From Bacteroidota bacterium (GTDB lineage: Bacteria; Bacteroidota; Bacteroidia; Chitinophagales; Chitinophagaceae), in NCBI GenBank assembly GCA_018268015.1, contig JAFDXJ010000006.1, positions 20,798-84,797 on the forward strand: a stretch of 64,000 bases of DNA, given 5' to 3'. The notes under the pieces are model-generated. The model worked only from the letters and a program-made list of their open reading frames with translations. It was not told the origin of the DNA and did not search any database. The translations under genes were made by a program, and so were the position numbers. Shown here piece by piece: positions 17,901 to 25,736 of this stretch; positions within the stretch are counted from its first letter, which is position 1, and each line of letters starts with the position of its first letter.

Positions 17901-18372
17901 CAATCCAAAGTTCAATGATGCGAACAGGCCAGCGCCAGATCAGAGTTATGCTTTTCAATCACTCGCTTTAAATATGCGTGGTTATATTCAAAATGTAGCC
18001 AATGGCAATAATGCCGTTGTCATCAATAGTGAATTAAGGTTGCCGGTATTTAGTACTTTTTTCAATAAGCCGATCAATAATGCCTTTCTGCGTACTTTCC
18101 AGTTAATCCAGTTTATTGATTTAGGTACGGCCTGGAATGGTGGCTTTGATGCATTTCAGCGACCAACCTATGTATATCCTCCAGCAGATCTGAATAATCC
18201 GGTGAGCATACGACAAAAAGCAGGTGGCTTGGGACCATTCGCCGGTGGCTATGGCTTTGGCGCCAGGGGAAGCCTTTTAGGGTATTTCTTAAAATTAGAT
18301 GCAGGCTGGCCCATGAGTGGTTTCTTTCAGGGAAAACCTATTTGGTATTTTAGTCTTGGCCTTGATTTTTAA
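14962..18372 (+). CDS. Large envelope protein: degenerate peptidase-MA domain, TolB-like propeller, predicted outer-membrane barrel
   Basis: This 1136-residue protein begins with a signal peptide (about 1-26, ending VQAQ). Residues 30-290 resemble a peptidase-MA (gluzincin-like) domain. The expected HExxH reads R142-E-G-I-A146, so both zinc histidines are replaced, while the downstream LPQW-x2-DG element (171-178) persists. Residues of about 300-600 contain repeated beta-blade motifs such as SWDGKGSRLLVIYS, DLDPNFVSFPNRTGILFSSNRPG and HYTYVSDENGI, typical of TolB/WD40 propellers. The last 400 residues alternate aromatic and polar residues and end in WYFSLGLDF, typical of outer-membrane barrels. 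Domain identity is inferred from patterns. The stop overlaps the convergent dgkA end by 4 bases. Confidence 0.78.
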   Translation: MQDKHLLPRLGIYCLTFLMPFFVQAQVNTVTFGKNRLQYKKYNWQFYQSRNFNTYFYGDGLELGKYVTEIAEQELPDLETSVEYSLRNRANIVIYNNYDDYKSSNIGLGIDWQNSGGLTKLVNNKVVLFYDGNKNNLKEQIREGIAKILVDNLLFGDDLGEIASNQALLDLPQWLTDGYVEYIGTPWSTKFDDDLKSAILGGDYNSFYQFAFDQPVLAGHAFWYYIAERYNPKNVTYFLYLTRLYKNLNTAAEKIARKKFKYMLQDFMDYEQDRYAKDIKQRRNAPKGKLSVIEEVKKGDDFYHFAANPNPKNNSYAVVQYTKGKYSVKFVDNLYESKTILDYGVHTLSGDINPNYPILSWDGKGSRLLVIYSKEGKLYMFVYDVIANIKRFQQEIEGVDQITDAGFMLDANTLLMSAVKNGQSDLFIYKIDSGKFKQLTNDQYDDLDPNFVSFPNRTGILFSSNRPGINVSKSDTALPGNYPFNIYLIDLLNNSEYKQMTKLTDVKFGNARYPMQYNVNHYTYVSDENGIANRWAGFFSTQRDGIDTLLYIGDDVLRNPDRKELDSTLKANRKATPDSVSYFAVYKDSTYTFPITNYQSSLLESRVSGNNGQVSEVRREGDLKFLYKLKVDSIALRKRNVNARPTEFIRQSILSKKISTGDVLSPITDTIEKNEGNRVFQNQFDNGNDSAYTNLINDIPNSQRALADLKLFKYKLKFNSDYLLAGISNSVIMNNYQPYNGGYGPISLSNGNDINFTFRVGVSDLMEDIKFIGGYRFGTTLSDKDAFLSFQNYRKMIDWGVTYYRSATTDYFGFFKGPKGAYDNRLLTSIYQFNIAYPLNEIKSFRASVGYRTDRGVIRPFVTLADPNTGQVISYPDPSAFGIPDSTSATLLTHLEYVHDNSINPTMNIWNGLRFKIYGDFNMPMGKSAIKGKTTVNLGFDARYYYKIYRNFIWATRAAGDFSFGEAKLLYYLGGADGWINPKFNDANRPAPDQSYAFQSLALNMRGYIQNVANGNNAVVINSELRLPVFSTFFNKPINNAFLRTFQLIQFIDLGTAWNGGFDAFQRPTYVYPPADLNNPVSIRQKAGGLGPFAGGYGFGARGSLLGYFLKLDAGWPMSGFFQGKPIWYFSLGLDF

Positions 18373-18755
18373 TGCAAGCCCGGTTGAATCAAATTCCAAA
18401 TTTTAGGTAAAAAAATTAAAGCGGCTATGATGGCTGCAATAATACTGCAAATCAATACTGCTCCAGCAGATACATCTTTGATGTATTGAATATTTTTATT
18501 GAAAGAAGTATCAATCAGGTCACCTATTTTTTCAATTACCGTATTCAGCATTTCTGCACAAATCACCATAGCTATACATAGCAAAATGACAAGCCATTCC
18601 GAGATTGTACATTTTAAAAGAAAAGCTATACCGATCGTCATGATTGCACAGACCAATTCAATCTGCCCATTTTTTTCCTTTTTGAAAAATTGGAAGATTC
18701 CTGTAAATGCATATTTAAAAGATTCTATAAAACGGTTTTTTATGGGCTTTGCCAT
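18369..18755 (-). CDS. Diacylglycerol kinase / undecaprenol kinase family protein
   Basis: This is a small integral membrane kinase of 128 residues from the ATG at 18755. A TTG at 18785 in the same frame would add 10 residues. Three spans are visible. The family motif E-M-L-N-T-V-I-E and the following KDVSAGAVL match the DgkA active-site pattern. It phosphorylates diacylglycerol or undecaprenol to recycle lipid. In Gram-positive bacteria similar proteins act on undecaprenol, and the substrate here cannot be decided. It is convergent with the large envelope protein. Confidence 0.9.
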   Translation of the reverse strand: MAKPIKNRFIESFKYAFTGIFQFFKKEKNGQIELVCAIMTIGIAFLLKCTISEWLVILLCIAMVICAEMLNTVIEKIGDLIDTSFNKNIQYIKDVSAGAVLICSIIAAIIAALIFLPKIWNLIQPGLH

Positions 18756-18844
18756 GAAACTTGTTTTTAATTTCTCAAAAGTCAACTATTCTTTCTGATA
18801 AGGACTAAAAGCAATTGCACTCATATCCTCACTGCCTCTAAAAC

Positions 18845-18874
18845 TTGATTGAATCATTTTTTTGAATAAATTTG
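18845..18874 (+). promoter_or_regulatory. Promoter of the AraC-type regulator
   Basis: TTG (18845-18847), 19 bases and TAAATTTG (18867-18874) match the Bacteroidota promoter. The predicted transcription start, 5-7 bases after the -7 box, falls at about 18880. The ATG at 18885 would then have a leader of about 5 bases. Confidence 0.7.
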
Positions 18875-18884
18875 CAGCGTGATC

Positions 18885-19655
18885 ATGAATACAAAATTAG
18901 CGAGAGGATTGGCTTTTTCCATCAAAAATCTCGATACACTCCACGATACAAAAGTAATTTTGAAAAGGGATAAGGATGAAAATATCATTCTTACCTGCTA
19001 CTATGCTACCTCTTTCTGTGTTTTTACGAATCAAGAAAATGAACAATTCTATCAAATTAGTTTTGTATTTCCGGAACATTACTTACAACCATTACTTACA
19101 AATCACCCTATAAGTTATTTAACCCAATTCCATGGCTTTGCAGAAAGTGAAATTTGCTGTGTAAAACAATTGATCCTTCATGATATTATTCACTGTAAAT
19201 TTGAAGGCATTTACCTGGAAATGTTTTTAGAAAGCAAAGCTTTGGAATTATTATTATGTTTTCAAAAGTGTACGGAAGCGCCCGTGCATGATTGTGGAAA
19301 TTGTAAATTCCTGATGCGGCCCGTGGAAAAAAATAAAATACTTCGGGCCAAAGAAATAATCTTGGACAGATTAGACAATCCGCCTACAATCCAGGAACTT
19401 TCTTTGGAAGTAGGGATCAATCAATGTTATCTTAAAAAAGGCTTTAAAGAAATGTTTGATTCCACCATTTATGAATTCGTTCAGCGTCAACGGATTTTAT
19501 TGGCTAAACTACTCTTGTCCACCACAGATCAAAGTATTGCTGAAATTGCCGATCAAATTGGGTTTTCCAATACCAGTAATTTTTCAACCACATTTAAAAA
19601 AATCACAGGCGTTTTCCCCAGTGAACTCCGTAAAGCTGTGGTTTCCATGAATTGA
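18885..19655 (+). CDS. AraC-family transcription regulator with a cysteine cluster
   Basis: This 256-residue regulator ends in a full AraC double helix-turn-helix. The first helix set is around TIQELSLEVGINQCYLKKGFKE, the second around SIAEIADQIGFSNTSNFSTTFKK, followed by GVFPSELR. The N-terminal half is divergent and has no recognisable cupin motif. Just before the DNA-binding domain lie four cysteines spaced C-x3-C-x7-C-x2-C, and further cysteines are scattered upstream, suggesting metal or redox sensing (inference). The GTG at 18879 is also in frame, but the promoter position favours the ATG. No target gene is obvious, and the next gene downstream is convergent. Confidence 0.87.
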   Translation: MNTKLARGLAFSIKNLDTLHDTKVILKRDKDENIILTCYYATSFCVFTNQENEQFYQISFVFPEHYLQPLLTNHPISYLTQFHGFAESEICCVKQLILHDIIHCKFEGIYLEMFLESKALELLLCFQKCTEAPVHDCGNCKFLMRPVEKNKILRAKEIILDRLDNPPTIQELSLEVGINQCYLKKGFKEMFDSTIYEFVQRQRILLAKLLLSTTDQSIAEIADQIGFSNTSNFSTTFKKITGVFPSELRKAVVSMN

Positions 19656-19739
19656 CGCTTTCCTTGGACTAATGAATAGTACTTTGTTGAAATAAATTCA
19701 AAGTATAAGACTTCTTCTTTCTGAAAATTTTGAATGTAT

Positions 19740-20888
19740 TTATTTCAACACTTCCTGTAATTTTTGTTGCAAAGCGTCGCCTCGTAAATTGGATGCTATA
19801 ATAATTCCATTGGGGTCTATGAGTACATTAAATGGAATGCCATCAAACTGGTAAGTGGTTACAGCCTGACTGGACCATTGTTTCAGGTCACTCATTTGGT
19901 TCCAGTTAAGCCCATCTTTTTTGATAGCGTCCAACCAGGCTGTTTTATCATTGTCGAGAGAAACACCCAATATGGTAAAATTTTTATCTTTAAATTGATT
20001 ATAGGCAGCTACAACATTGGGATTTTCCTGACGGCATGGCCCGCACCAACTAGCCCAAAAATCTACGAGAACGAACTTACCTTTAAAATCGTGGATACTC
20101 ATGGGCTTTCCATTTACATCCGGCATAGTAAGATCCGGTGCAGGTTTATTAATCAAGGAATGATCATCATTCATGGTTTGAGAGGCATTAGAAGACAGGT
20201 TTGCTTTAAAAGCCAGTAATCCAGTATGATTGGAAAATTTTACTAATTCTTTTGTTACCAGTGAATCCAGGGTAGATTCCTGCATGGTAGCACGCGCCAT
20301 ATATAAAGCATAATAAGCTGCAGCGGGATTATTTGTATTTGAAATGAAATTTTTGGTATGGTCATTCATGGCCGTCATTTCTGCCATACCCCGGTTTTTC
20401 ATTAATTGGATGATGGAATCATTGCCGGGCTGTGTACTTAAAGAATCTATCTGGTAATAAATTCCGGAAAGAATGGAGTCTTTAGAACGGTAAGCATTTA
20501 TAAAAGTATAAAGCTCTTTGGTGGCTTCACTACCGCCAATTTCCGGTAAGCGGAAACCATCCAGGTTGATATTTAAGGTGATCGCCTGTCCATCGTTTAT
20601 AAAAATACCGGCTGGTATATGATTGATGGTGACCAGGAAAAGTCCTTGTTCAGTGGCTGTGCCATGCATGGAAAAAGCGCCTGATTTATCCAATTTTACG
20701 GAATCCAATATCGCCGGCTCTTTGGCATCATAGGACACTTTTTCCAGATATATGGAATCTGAAGGCGCACCGGTGATTTTACCACTTATGGTGAAATTTC
20801 CTGAGTCAGCATTTTTACATGAAAATGCAATCATGGACAATACAAAAATTTTTAAAATACTTTTCATCATGTTGTTCTTTATTATCAT
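19740..20888 (-). CDS. TlpA-like thiol-disulfide oxidoreductase lipoprotein with DUF4369-type domain
   Basis: This protein has up to 382 residues. A lipoprotein signal ends in the lipobox-like MIAFSC. A DUF4369-type domain with FTISGKITGAPSDSIYLEK follows, then a helical middle part. The thioredoxin-like domain has the active site W-C-G-P-C in FWASWCGPCRQENP. It is probably anchored in the periplasm and reduces or rearranges disulfides. The first ATG directly abuts the gatB stop, but ATG codons 6 and 7 codons later (20870, 20867) give a better signal peptide. Cotranscription with gatB is likely. The 84 bases between its stop and the araC stop contain only a weak 7-bp hairpin. Confidence 0.9.
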   Translation of the reverse strand: MIIKNNMMKSILKIFVLSMIAFSCKNADSGNFTISGKITGAPSDSIYLEKVSYDAKEPAILDSVKLDKSGAFSMHGTATEQGLFLVTINHIPAGIFINDGQAITLNINLDGFRLPEIGGSEATKELYTFINAYRSKDSILSGIYYQIDSLSTQPGNDSIIQLMKNRGMAEMTAMNDHTKNFISNTNNPAAAYYALYMARATMQESTLDSLVTKELVKFSNHTGLLAFKANLSSNASQTMNDDHSLINKPAPDLTMPDVNGKPMSIHDFKGKFVLVDFWASWCGPCRQENPNVVAAYNQFKDKNFTILGVSLDNDKTAWLDAIKKDGLNWNQMSDLKQWSSQAVTTYQFDGIPFNVLIDPNGIIIASNLRGDALQQKLQEVLK

Positions 20889-22346
20889 TTAATTTGATTT
20901 AGTTAATTTCTCTTCGAGCAATTTAATGGTTATGACCGGATCTGCTTTTCCCTTACTAATTTTTTTAACTTCACCCATCATTAAGCCAATCAGTCCTTTT
21001 TTTCCCTGTTGATACTGCTTTACTTTATCCGGCATACGATCCAATACCATCTGTATCCATTTTTCCAACTCATCCGTATCATTGATCTGCAACCATCCCT
21101 CACGTGTTGCAGCAACCAGCACATCTTCATTTTGATGTGTCATTAAAAAAGGCAATAATTTTGAAGCGGCAATAGAAAAATTGATTTTATTCTCATCAAT
21201 GAGTTGTACAATTTCTTCGAGTTTATTTGCCGGTAAAACCGGATTTGAAAAATCTGATTTTTGCTCATGAAGGTATTGCATGAGCGGTCCTGTAATTAAA
21301 TTGGCTAATGCTTTATAATTTGTTGAATATTTTACTGCTTCATCAAAATAGCAAGCCACCTGCTTTTCCGCGCAAAGCCGCTCGGCATCCAATAAAGGTA
21401 GTTTGTATTCATTGCAATAGCGTTTTTCTTTTTGCGAAGGTAGTTCTGGCATGGATTTTTTAAGATCACTGAAAAAACCCTCATTGATTTTTACAGGGGG
21501 CAGGTCCGGCTCCGGAAAATATCGGTAGTCATCCGCACTCTCCTTATCCCGCATGGGGAATGTCGTATTGGAAGTGGCATCATAACTTCTTGTTTCCTGG
21601 ATTATTTGCTGGTTTTTTTTTGCAAGTTCTATCAACCTGTTGATTTCTACCTGAATTGCTTTTTTTACAAAACGCAGGGAGTTCAGGTTTTTTACTTCTA
21701 CTTTTACTCCTAATTTTTTTGAGCCTTTTGGTCTTATAGAAATATTGGCATCGCATCGCAAGCTGCCTTCTTCCATATTGCCATCACATATATCCAGCCA
21801 TTTTACAAGTCTTCTGATTTCTGATAAAAACTGGTATGCTTCCTCTGCAGAATGCAATACAGGCTCTGTTACAATTTCAATAAGTGGCGTCCCGGCCCGG
21901 TTAAAATCAAGACAGGAAAATTTATCATCCAAATCATGCAGACTTTTACCGGCATCTTCTTCCAGGTGTATCCTGTTTAAAAAAATATCTTTTATTTCAT
22001 TTTCTATCCTGATGGGTACATACCCATTTTTGCAAATAGGAGATATATGTTGCGTTACTTGGTAGCCTTTTGGAAGATCGGGATAAAAATAATTTTTACG
22101 CGCGAAATAAGTCGTGTCAGTAATATCACAATGACAAGCGATGCCCATTTTAACCGCAAAAGAAACGGCTTTTTTATTTAAAAAAGGCAAGGTACCCGGG
22201 TGAGCCAGAGAAATTTCACTGATGAGTGAATTGGGTGTGTCACCAAAACGATTGTAGTCTCCACAAAAAAGTTTAGTATTTGTTGCTAACCTGGCATGAA
22301 TTTCCAGTCCAATTACGGCTTCATATGGCTCCTTTTCACACTTCAT
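20889..22346 (-). CDS. gatB: Asp/Glu-tRNA(Asn/Gln) amidotransferase subunit B
   Basis: This 485-residue GatB belongs to the GatCAB complex, which converts Glu-tRNA(Gln) or Asp-tRNA(Asn) to the amide form. The N-terminus carries AVIGLEIHARL. The kinase-like core has EIVTEPVLHSAEEAYQF, MEEGSLRCDANIS and DYRYFPEPDLPP, and the last 150 residues form the YqeY-like tRNA-binding tail. The ATG at 22346 is chosen over a TTG four codons upstream, because that TTG lies inside a predicted promoter -7 box. gatA and gatC are not in this window. The thioredoxin-like gene follows without a gap. Confidence 0.96.
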   Translation of the reverse strand: MKCEKEPYEAVIGLEIHARLATNTKLFCGDYNRFGDTPNSLISEISLAHPGTLPFLNKKAVSFAVKMGIACHCDITDTTYFARKNYFYPDLPKGYQVTQHISPICKNGYVPIRIENEIKDIFLNRIHLEEDAGKSLHDLDDKFSCLDFNRAGTPLIEIVTEPVLHSAEEAYQFLSEIRRLVKWLDICDGNMEEGSLRCDANISIRPKGSKKLGVKVEVKNLNSLRFVKKAIQVEINRLIELAKKNQQIIQETRSYDATSNTTFPMRDKESADDYRYFPEPDLPPVKINEGFFSDLKKSMPELPSQKEKRYCNEYKLPLLDAERLCAEKQVACYFDEAVKYSTNYKALANLITGPLMQYLHEQKSDFSNPVLPANKLEEIVQLIDENKINFSIAASKLLPFLMTHQNEDVLVAATREGWLQINDTDELEKWIQMVLDRMPDKVKQYQQGKKGLIGLMMGEVKKISKGKADPVITIKLLEEKLTKSN

Positions 22347-22355
22347 ATAAGTGCG

Positions 22356-22363
22356 CAAAACTA
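22356..22363 (-). promoter_or_regulatory. Promoter -7 element of gatB
   Basis: The minus strand reads TAGTTTTG, an exact TAnnTTTG, ending 9 bases before the ATG. No clear TTG is present at the -33 position. Transcription from here would give a leader of only a few bases. Confidence 0.45.
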
Positions 22364-22611
22364 AGATGTAGCCATGGATTTGCCATTAAAATCCGTAACA
22401 ATTAGGAATACCTTAAATTACAGGATATGTTTCTTATAGAAATAACCAATTCTAAATCATAACTTTTTGAGAAAACGGGCTTTTTTTACCTTGTTGAGCT
22501 TTATATAGTACACTTCATTTTGAAAATCTGGATTACCCAAACGAAAAGTTTTTAATTTTACATTCAGCAATTTAAAAAAGATATATAACCTGAACTTTAT
22601 AGTCCAATCGG

Positions 22612-23235
22612 ATGAAAATAAAATTCGCATTCATTATTACGCTTTTCGCCTGGTTTGCTCTTATAGCTCAATTTTTTCTTATGCTGCAAAACAGGCAGGC
22701 GGATCTCTTTGAAACAATTATTCGTTTTTTCTGTTTTTTTACCATACTTACCAATTTACTGGTTGCTTTGTGCTTTACGGCAATAGCATTTAATCTTCAT
22801 TTATTTTTTTTTAAAGTACTCTCTAAGCATAGTAGCCTTACCGCTTTAACTGCATTCATATTGATCGTGGGTTTAGTCTATCAATTCGCCTTAAGAAATC
22901 TCTGGAATCCAACCGGGCTGCAATTTATTGTGGATGAGCTTTTGCATTCAATGATTCCTCTTCTTGTACTTATTTACTGGATTATAAATGTGGCAAAAAC
23001 AAAAGTGGAAATAAAACCTGTTATGTGCTGGCTCATTTACCCGATTTTATATATTGTCATTATATTGGTGAGGGGCGCTATTTCGGGTTTTTATCCTTAT
23101 CCTTTTTTAAACATTACACAAATTGGTTATGAAAAAGCGTTCATTAATATCGGTTTAATATTCGGTATTGCTTTTATCCTTCTCGCCATTTTAATAGGAA
23201 TTAATAAAGTGTTTACTTCTAAAATGCCGGGTTAA
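22612..23235 (+). CDS. Pr6Pr-type six-span membrane protein
   Basis: This 207-residue integral membrane protein has six predicted spans. The sequence RFFCFFTILTNLLVALCF after the first span, and the DELLHSMIPLLVLIYWI segment, match the Pr6Pr family of bacterial membrane proteins with no known biochemical function. The gene stands alone on the plus strand between two minus-strand operons. The 250 bases upstream (22364-22611) are AT-rich and hold no evident gene. It has an ATG start. Confidence 0.82.
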   Translation: MKIKFAFIITLFAWFALIAQFFLMLQNRQADLFETIIRFFCFFTILTNLLVALCFTAIAFNLHLFFFKVLSKHSSLTALTAFILIVGLVYQFALRNLWNPTGLQFIVDELLHSMIPLLVLIYWIINVAKTKVEIKPVMCWLIYPILYIVIILVRGAISGFYPYPFLNITQIGYEKAFINIGLIFGIAFILLAILIGINKVFTSKMPG

Positions 23236-23340
23236 TAGAATCCAAATGTATCCGGGTAGCAGGAATCTGTTAATGCGTATTCTTCCTTATTTACATTTTA
23301 TTTCAGCTATTCCAAATGGGTGAGGAAAATTTACGCTGAC

Positions 23341-23835
23341 TTATGATAAATTCTTAGGAAAATCAAAATAGCAAAAATCTTTTTGGGCATCCCTAAAATC
23401 TTTCCATGAATCTATGCTTGTTTTCACAGCAAATATTCCACAGGTTGGCATGCCTTCTATCTGTTTTGAAGAAAGGGTATTTACAAAATAACTAATACCG
23501 GGATTATGAGAGAATAATGCGATGCAGGAAAATTGATCAGCTACGTTTTGCACAACTTCATAAAAAGTATTTGCAGACGCTTCATATAGTTTGTTTTCAG
23601 TAAGAATAGGAACAGCAGGGAGATTGAAAACTTTTGCAAACAGACTGCAAGTCGTAAATGCTCTTTTAGCCGGACTGGAAATGAATGCATCTGGCATATC
23701 GCCTTTTAAAAGCAATCTTTGAGCCATCATGGTAGCATCGGCCATTCCTTTTTCATTTAAAGAACGTTCTATATCGCGCTGCCCATTCATTGCGTGGTTG
23801 CTTTTAGCATGCCTCACTAAAATCAATGTCTTCAT
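23341..23835 (-). CDS. SixA-like histidine phosphatase
   Basis: This 164-residue protein has the phosphatase N-terminal motif LVRHAKS (catalytic histidine at residue 9), the downstream ISSPAKRAFTT loop, and ALFSHNPG with the second histidine. SixA proteins remove phosphate from phosphohistidine on signalling proteins, while other members act on small molecules. The start lies 2 bases after the PurF-like stop on the same strand, so the two are coexpressed. Confidence 0.88.
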   Translation of the reverse strand: MKTLILVRHAKSNHAMNGQRDIERSLNEKGMADATMMAQRLLLKGDMPDAFISSPAKRAFTTCSLFAKVFNLPAVPILTENKLYEASANTFYEVVQNVADQFSCIALFSHNPGISYFVNTLSSKQIEGMPTCGIFAVKTSIDSWKDFRDAQKDFCYFDFPKNLS

Positions 23836-23837
23836 GT

Positions 23838-25685
23838 TTAATAGCCTCGTTGATTTTTCCCTTCAAAATAATTGATAAATGCTTTATTGACGACTCTGTT
23901 ACCGCCACTTGTTGGATAATCTCCTGTGAAATACCAGTCACCGGTATTGGTAGGGCAGCTCTTATGTAAATCTTCGATGGTTTGAAAAATAACTTCAATG
24001 GGGATCTCAATATCCGGTGCCGTGATTAGTGTTGCAATTTTTGAAGAAATCATTTCCGGAGAAAAAGGTTTATAAATTTTCTTTACCAGATTCTCTTTAT
24101 GCAATTGATTATTTCTTTCCAGCTCTTTGATTTCATCATATATGGACTTCAATAAATGCTCCTGTCCACTCTCTTTTAATAGAGCAATTGCGGCACGAAA
24201 GGCAATAAAATCGCCCAATTTACTCATATCAATACCATAACAATCAGGATACCTGATTTGAGGTGCTGAAGAAACCACAATAATTTTTTTGGGCTTCAGG
24301 CGTGACAACATTCTGATGATGCTTTCTTTGAGGGTTGTGCCTCGTACAATACTATCATCTATGACTACCAACGTATCTTCTCCTGCTCGTACGGTACCAT
24401 AGGTAATATCGTAAACGTGTTGCACCATTTCATCCCGGGCGCTATCTGCAGTGATAAAGGTGCGCAGCTTTACATCCTTAATGGCAATCTTTTCCTGGCG
24501 AATTTTCCGGTTGATCATTTGCTCCAGCTTATCCGGATTAATATCTTTACCCCATGAAGTGATTCGTTGTATTTTTATTTGATTCAGGTAGTCTTCCATA
24601 CCCTTACAAAGCCCTAAATAGGCTACTTCTGCGGTATTTGGAATATAGGAAAAAATTGTATTTTTCAGATCATAATCTACTGCTTCCAATACCAGCTTGC
24701 TTAGATGATATCCCAATGCAATTCTTTCACGGTATATTTTCTCATCACTGCCCCGGCTAAAATAAATTCTCTCAAAACTACAGGCTCTTCTTTCCCTGGG
24801 TTCAAGTATCTGCTCAATAGTGACTTGCCCGGTATGATCTGTGATCAGTGCATGACCCGGCATTAATTCTTTCACTTCATTTTCTCCAAGATTGAAAGCG
24901 GTTCTGATAGATGCACGTTCACTGGCAGCAACAACAATTTCATCATTAATATAATAATACGCGGGGCGTATGCCATTGGCATCACGAAGTACAAAGCCAT
25001 CTCCATTGCCTACAAGCCCACCAATGGTAAAACCTCCATCAAATAGTATTGCCGCTTTCTTTAATACGGTTGCAATATTTGCTCCATTTGGTGTAAGATC
25101 ATCCTGCTCCACTAAGAAGTGATGAATAACTTCCATCATTGCAGCCAGGTCACTTTGCTTTTGAAAAACGCCCGGTTGTATATTGACCAGATCAAATAAT
25201 TCCTCCGTATTGACCAGGTTAAAATTTCCTGCAAGAGCTAAATTTTTTCCCGGCGCTATATCTTTTTTGATAAAGGGATGACAAAATTCCACATCATTTC
25301 TTCCCTGGGTACCATAACGTAAATGTCCCAACAATAATTCGCCCAATGCCGGCAAATGACCTTTCATAAGACCGGGATGCTTTTGAATATCGGGCTGGTA
25401 TTTCTCCATTTCCCGGACTTCTGCCCCAATACCAGCAAAAATAGATGCAATGGATTGCGGGGAATTACTTCTGACTCTGAATAAAAATGGATTTCCCGGA
25501 TCTACGTTCAGTTTTATGCTGGCAATGCCGGAGCCATCCTGCCCCCGGTTATGCTGTTTTTCCATCAATAAATACAATTTATTGAGGCCATACATCACCG
25601 AACCGTATTTTTTCAGGTAAAAAGAGAAAGGTTTTCTAAGACGAATGAATGCTAAGCCACATTCATGCTTGATCTCATCGCTCAT
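23838..25685 (-). CDS. PurF-like amidophosphoribosyltransferase
   Basis: This 615-residue protein combines a class II glutamine amidotransferase domain (CGLAF at the N-terminus, DGSGIAS, HLRYGTQG, AGNFNLVN) with a phosphoribosyltransferase domain. The PRPP-binding loop is VVIDDSIVRGTT, and cysteine-containing loops lie around AYLGLCKGM and CYGIDM. PurF makes phosphoribosylamine, the first step of purine synthesis. The start at 25685 places the nucleophile cysteine at residue 9, so a short propeptide must be removed. The protein is about 100 residues longer than classical PurF, mainly at the C-terminus. It lies between an FMN reductase (51 bases) and a SixA-like gene (2 bases). Confidence 0.88.
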   Translation of the reverse strand: MSDEIKHECGLAFIRLRKPFSFYLKKYGSVMYGLNKLYLLMEKQHNRGQDGSGIASIKLNVDPGNPFLFRVRSNSPQSIASIFAGIGAEVREMEKYQPDIQKHPGLMKGHLPALGELLLGHLRYGTQGRNDVEFCHPFIKKDIAPGKNLALAGNFNLVNTEELFDLVNIQPGVFQKQSDLAAMMEVIHHFLVEQDDLTPNGANIATVLKKAAILFDGGFTIGGLVGNGDGFVLRDANGIRPAYYYINDEIVVAASERASIRTAFNLGENEVKELMPGHALITDHTGQVTIEQILEPRERRACSFERIYFSRGSDEKIYRERIALGYHLSKLVLEAVDYDLKNTIFSYIPNTAEVAYLGLCKGMEDYLNQIKIQRITSWGKDINPDKLEQMINRKIRQEKIAIKDVKLRTFITADSARDEMVQHVYDITYGTVRAGEDTLVVIDDSIVRGTTLKESIIRMLSRLKPKKIIVVSSAPQIRYPDCYGIDMSKLGDFIAFRAAIALLKESGQEHLLKSIYDEIKELERNNQLHKENLVKKIYKPFSPEMISSKIATLITAPDIEIPIEVIFQTIEDLHKSCPTNTGDWYFTGDYPTSGGNRVVNKAFINYFEGKNQRGY

Positions 25686-25736
25686 GATATTGATTGAATG
25701 AAGGTGGCAAAGGTACAATTCTTTTTCTATCCCCTT

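Noticed and set aside
19680..19705. TACTTTG/CAAAGTA inverted repeat between two convergent genes
   Set aside because: Only 7 weak base pairs with a 12-base loop and no T-run; not convincing as a terminator.
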